DNA of 64,000 bases, taken from assembly GCF_014207535.1 (NCBI RefSeq), contig NZ_JACHGK010000001.1:558001-622000 (forward strand), read 5' to 3'. The notes beneath the pieces are model-generated. The model saw only the letters and a program-made list of their open reading frames with translations, searched no databases and was not told the DNA's origin. Positions 63,952 to 64,000 of this stretch are shown here, in pieces (within the stretch, counting starts at the first letter, position 1; each line of letters begins with the position of its first letter). A program made the position numbers and the translations under genes. Source of the DNA: Bacillus benzoevorans (GTDB lineage: Bacteria > Bacillota > Bacilli > Bacillales > Cytobacillaceae).

Positions 63952-64000
63952 GTAATGGAAAGAATAGAGTAAAGGAAATTGTACGTGTATAAGCTTTGTC

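Overview
The window is chromosomal DNA from a low-GC, spore-forming Gram-positive of the Bacillaceae. The evidence is AGGAGG-type ribosome binding sites with frequent TTG/GTG starts, a small acid-soluble spore protein, an S-box riboswitch, U-tailed terminators, and homologs of Bacillus subtilis gene sets (YwrD/YwrB/YwrA-like, YqgB/YqgC-like, YkuS, YppF-like). A Neobacillus/Mesobacillus-type soil bacillus fits, but genus is a guess. No tRNA, rRNA, CRISPR array, intact IS or prophage is visible. Layout: 1-6 kb holds a partial acetyltransferase, a diguanylate cyclase with a C-terminal hemerythrin domain, and a MocR-type regulator divergent from a benE/CBS-protein operon with a palindromic operator between them. 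6-18 kb holds a C-S lyase, a gamma-glutamyltransferase-like gene with two half-size chromate transporters, oligoendopeptidase F, two conserved membrane proteins, serine acetyltransferase and a tandem pair of FolC-like Mur ligases. 18.7-25.7 kb is a self-contained chemosensory cluster (cheA, cheW, poly-HAMP mcp, cheR, cheB) without its own cheY; a structured repeat lies just before cheW. 25.7-42.5 kb is mixed: a UvrC/Cho-like nuclease, an aromatic-acid transporter, two diverged copies of a small-protein gene, transporters, an M48 protease fused to ankyrin repeats, a spore protein and a SWIM-SNF2 helicase. 43-50 kb holds a ParA/MinD-like protein without a P-loop, an Hpt-REC-GGDEF-REC protein, a lone receiver, a large hybrid histidine kinase and a SET-domain protein. 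51-61 kb carries an extradiol dioxygenase with a cre-like site, corA behind an unusual acidic-proline leader ORF, membrane and NERD proteins, a FUSC exporter, an EVE-like protein and 2-hydroxymuconic semialdehyde dehydrogenase. 61-64 kb ends with a YkuS-family gene, a SAM riboswitch controlling an orphan 107-residue protein, and a non-coding region of about 550 nt closed by a 23-bp helix. How the genes work together: benE, the AAHS transporter, the dioxygenase, the semialdehyde dehydrogenase and possibly the FUSC exporter form a dispersed aromatic uptake, meta-cleavage and export theme. The diguanylate cyclases, hybrid kinase and chemosensory cluster point to heavy investment in c-di-GMP and phosphorelay signalling. 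The best candidates for something undescribed are the large structured RNA at 63.4-63.95 kb, the S-box-controlled orphan gene, and the acidic-proline leader in front of corA.
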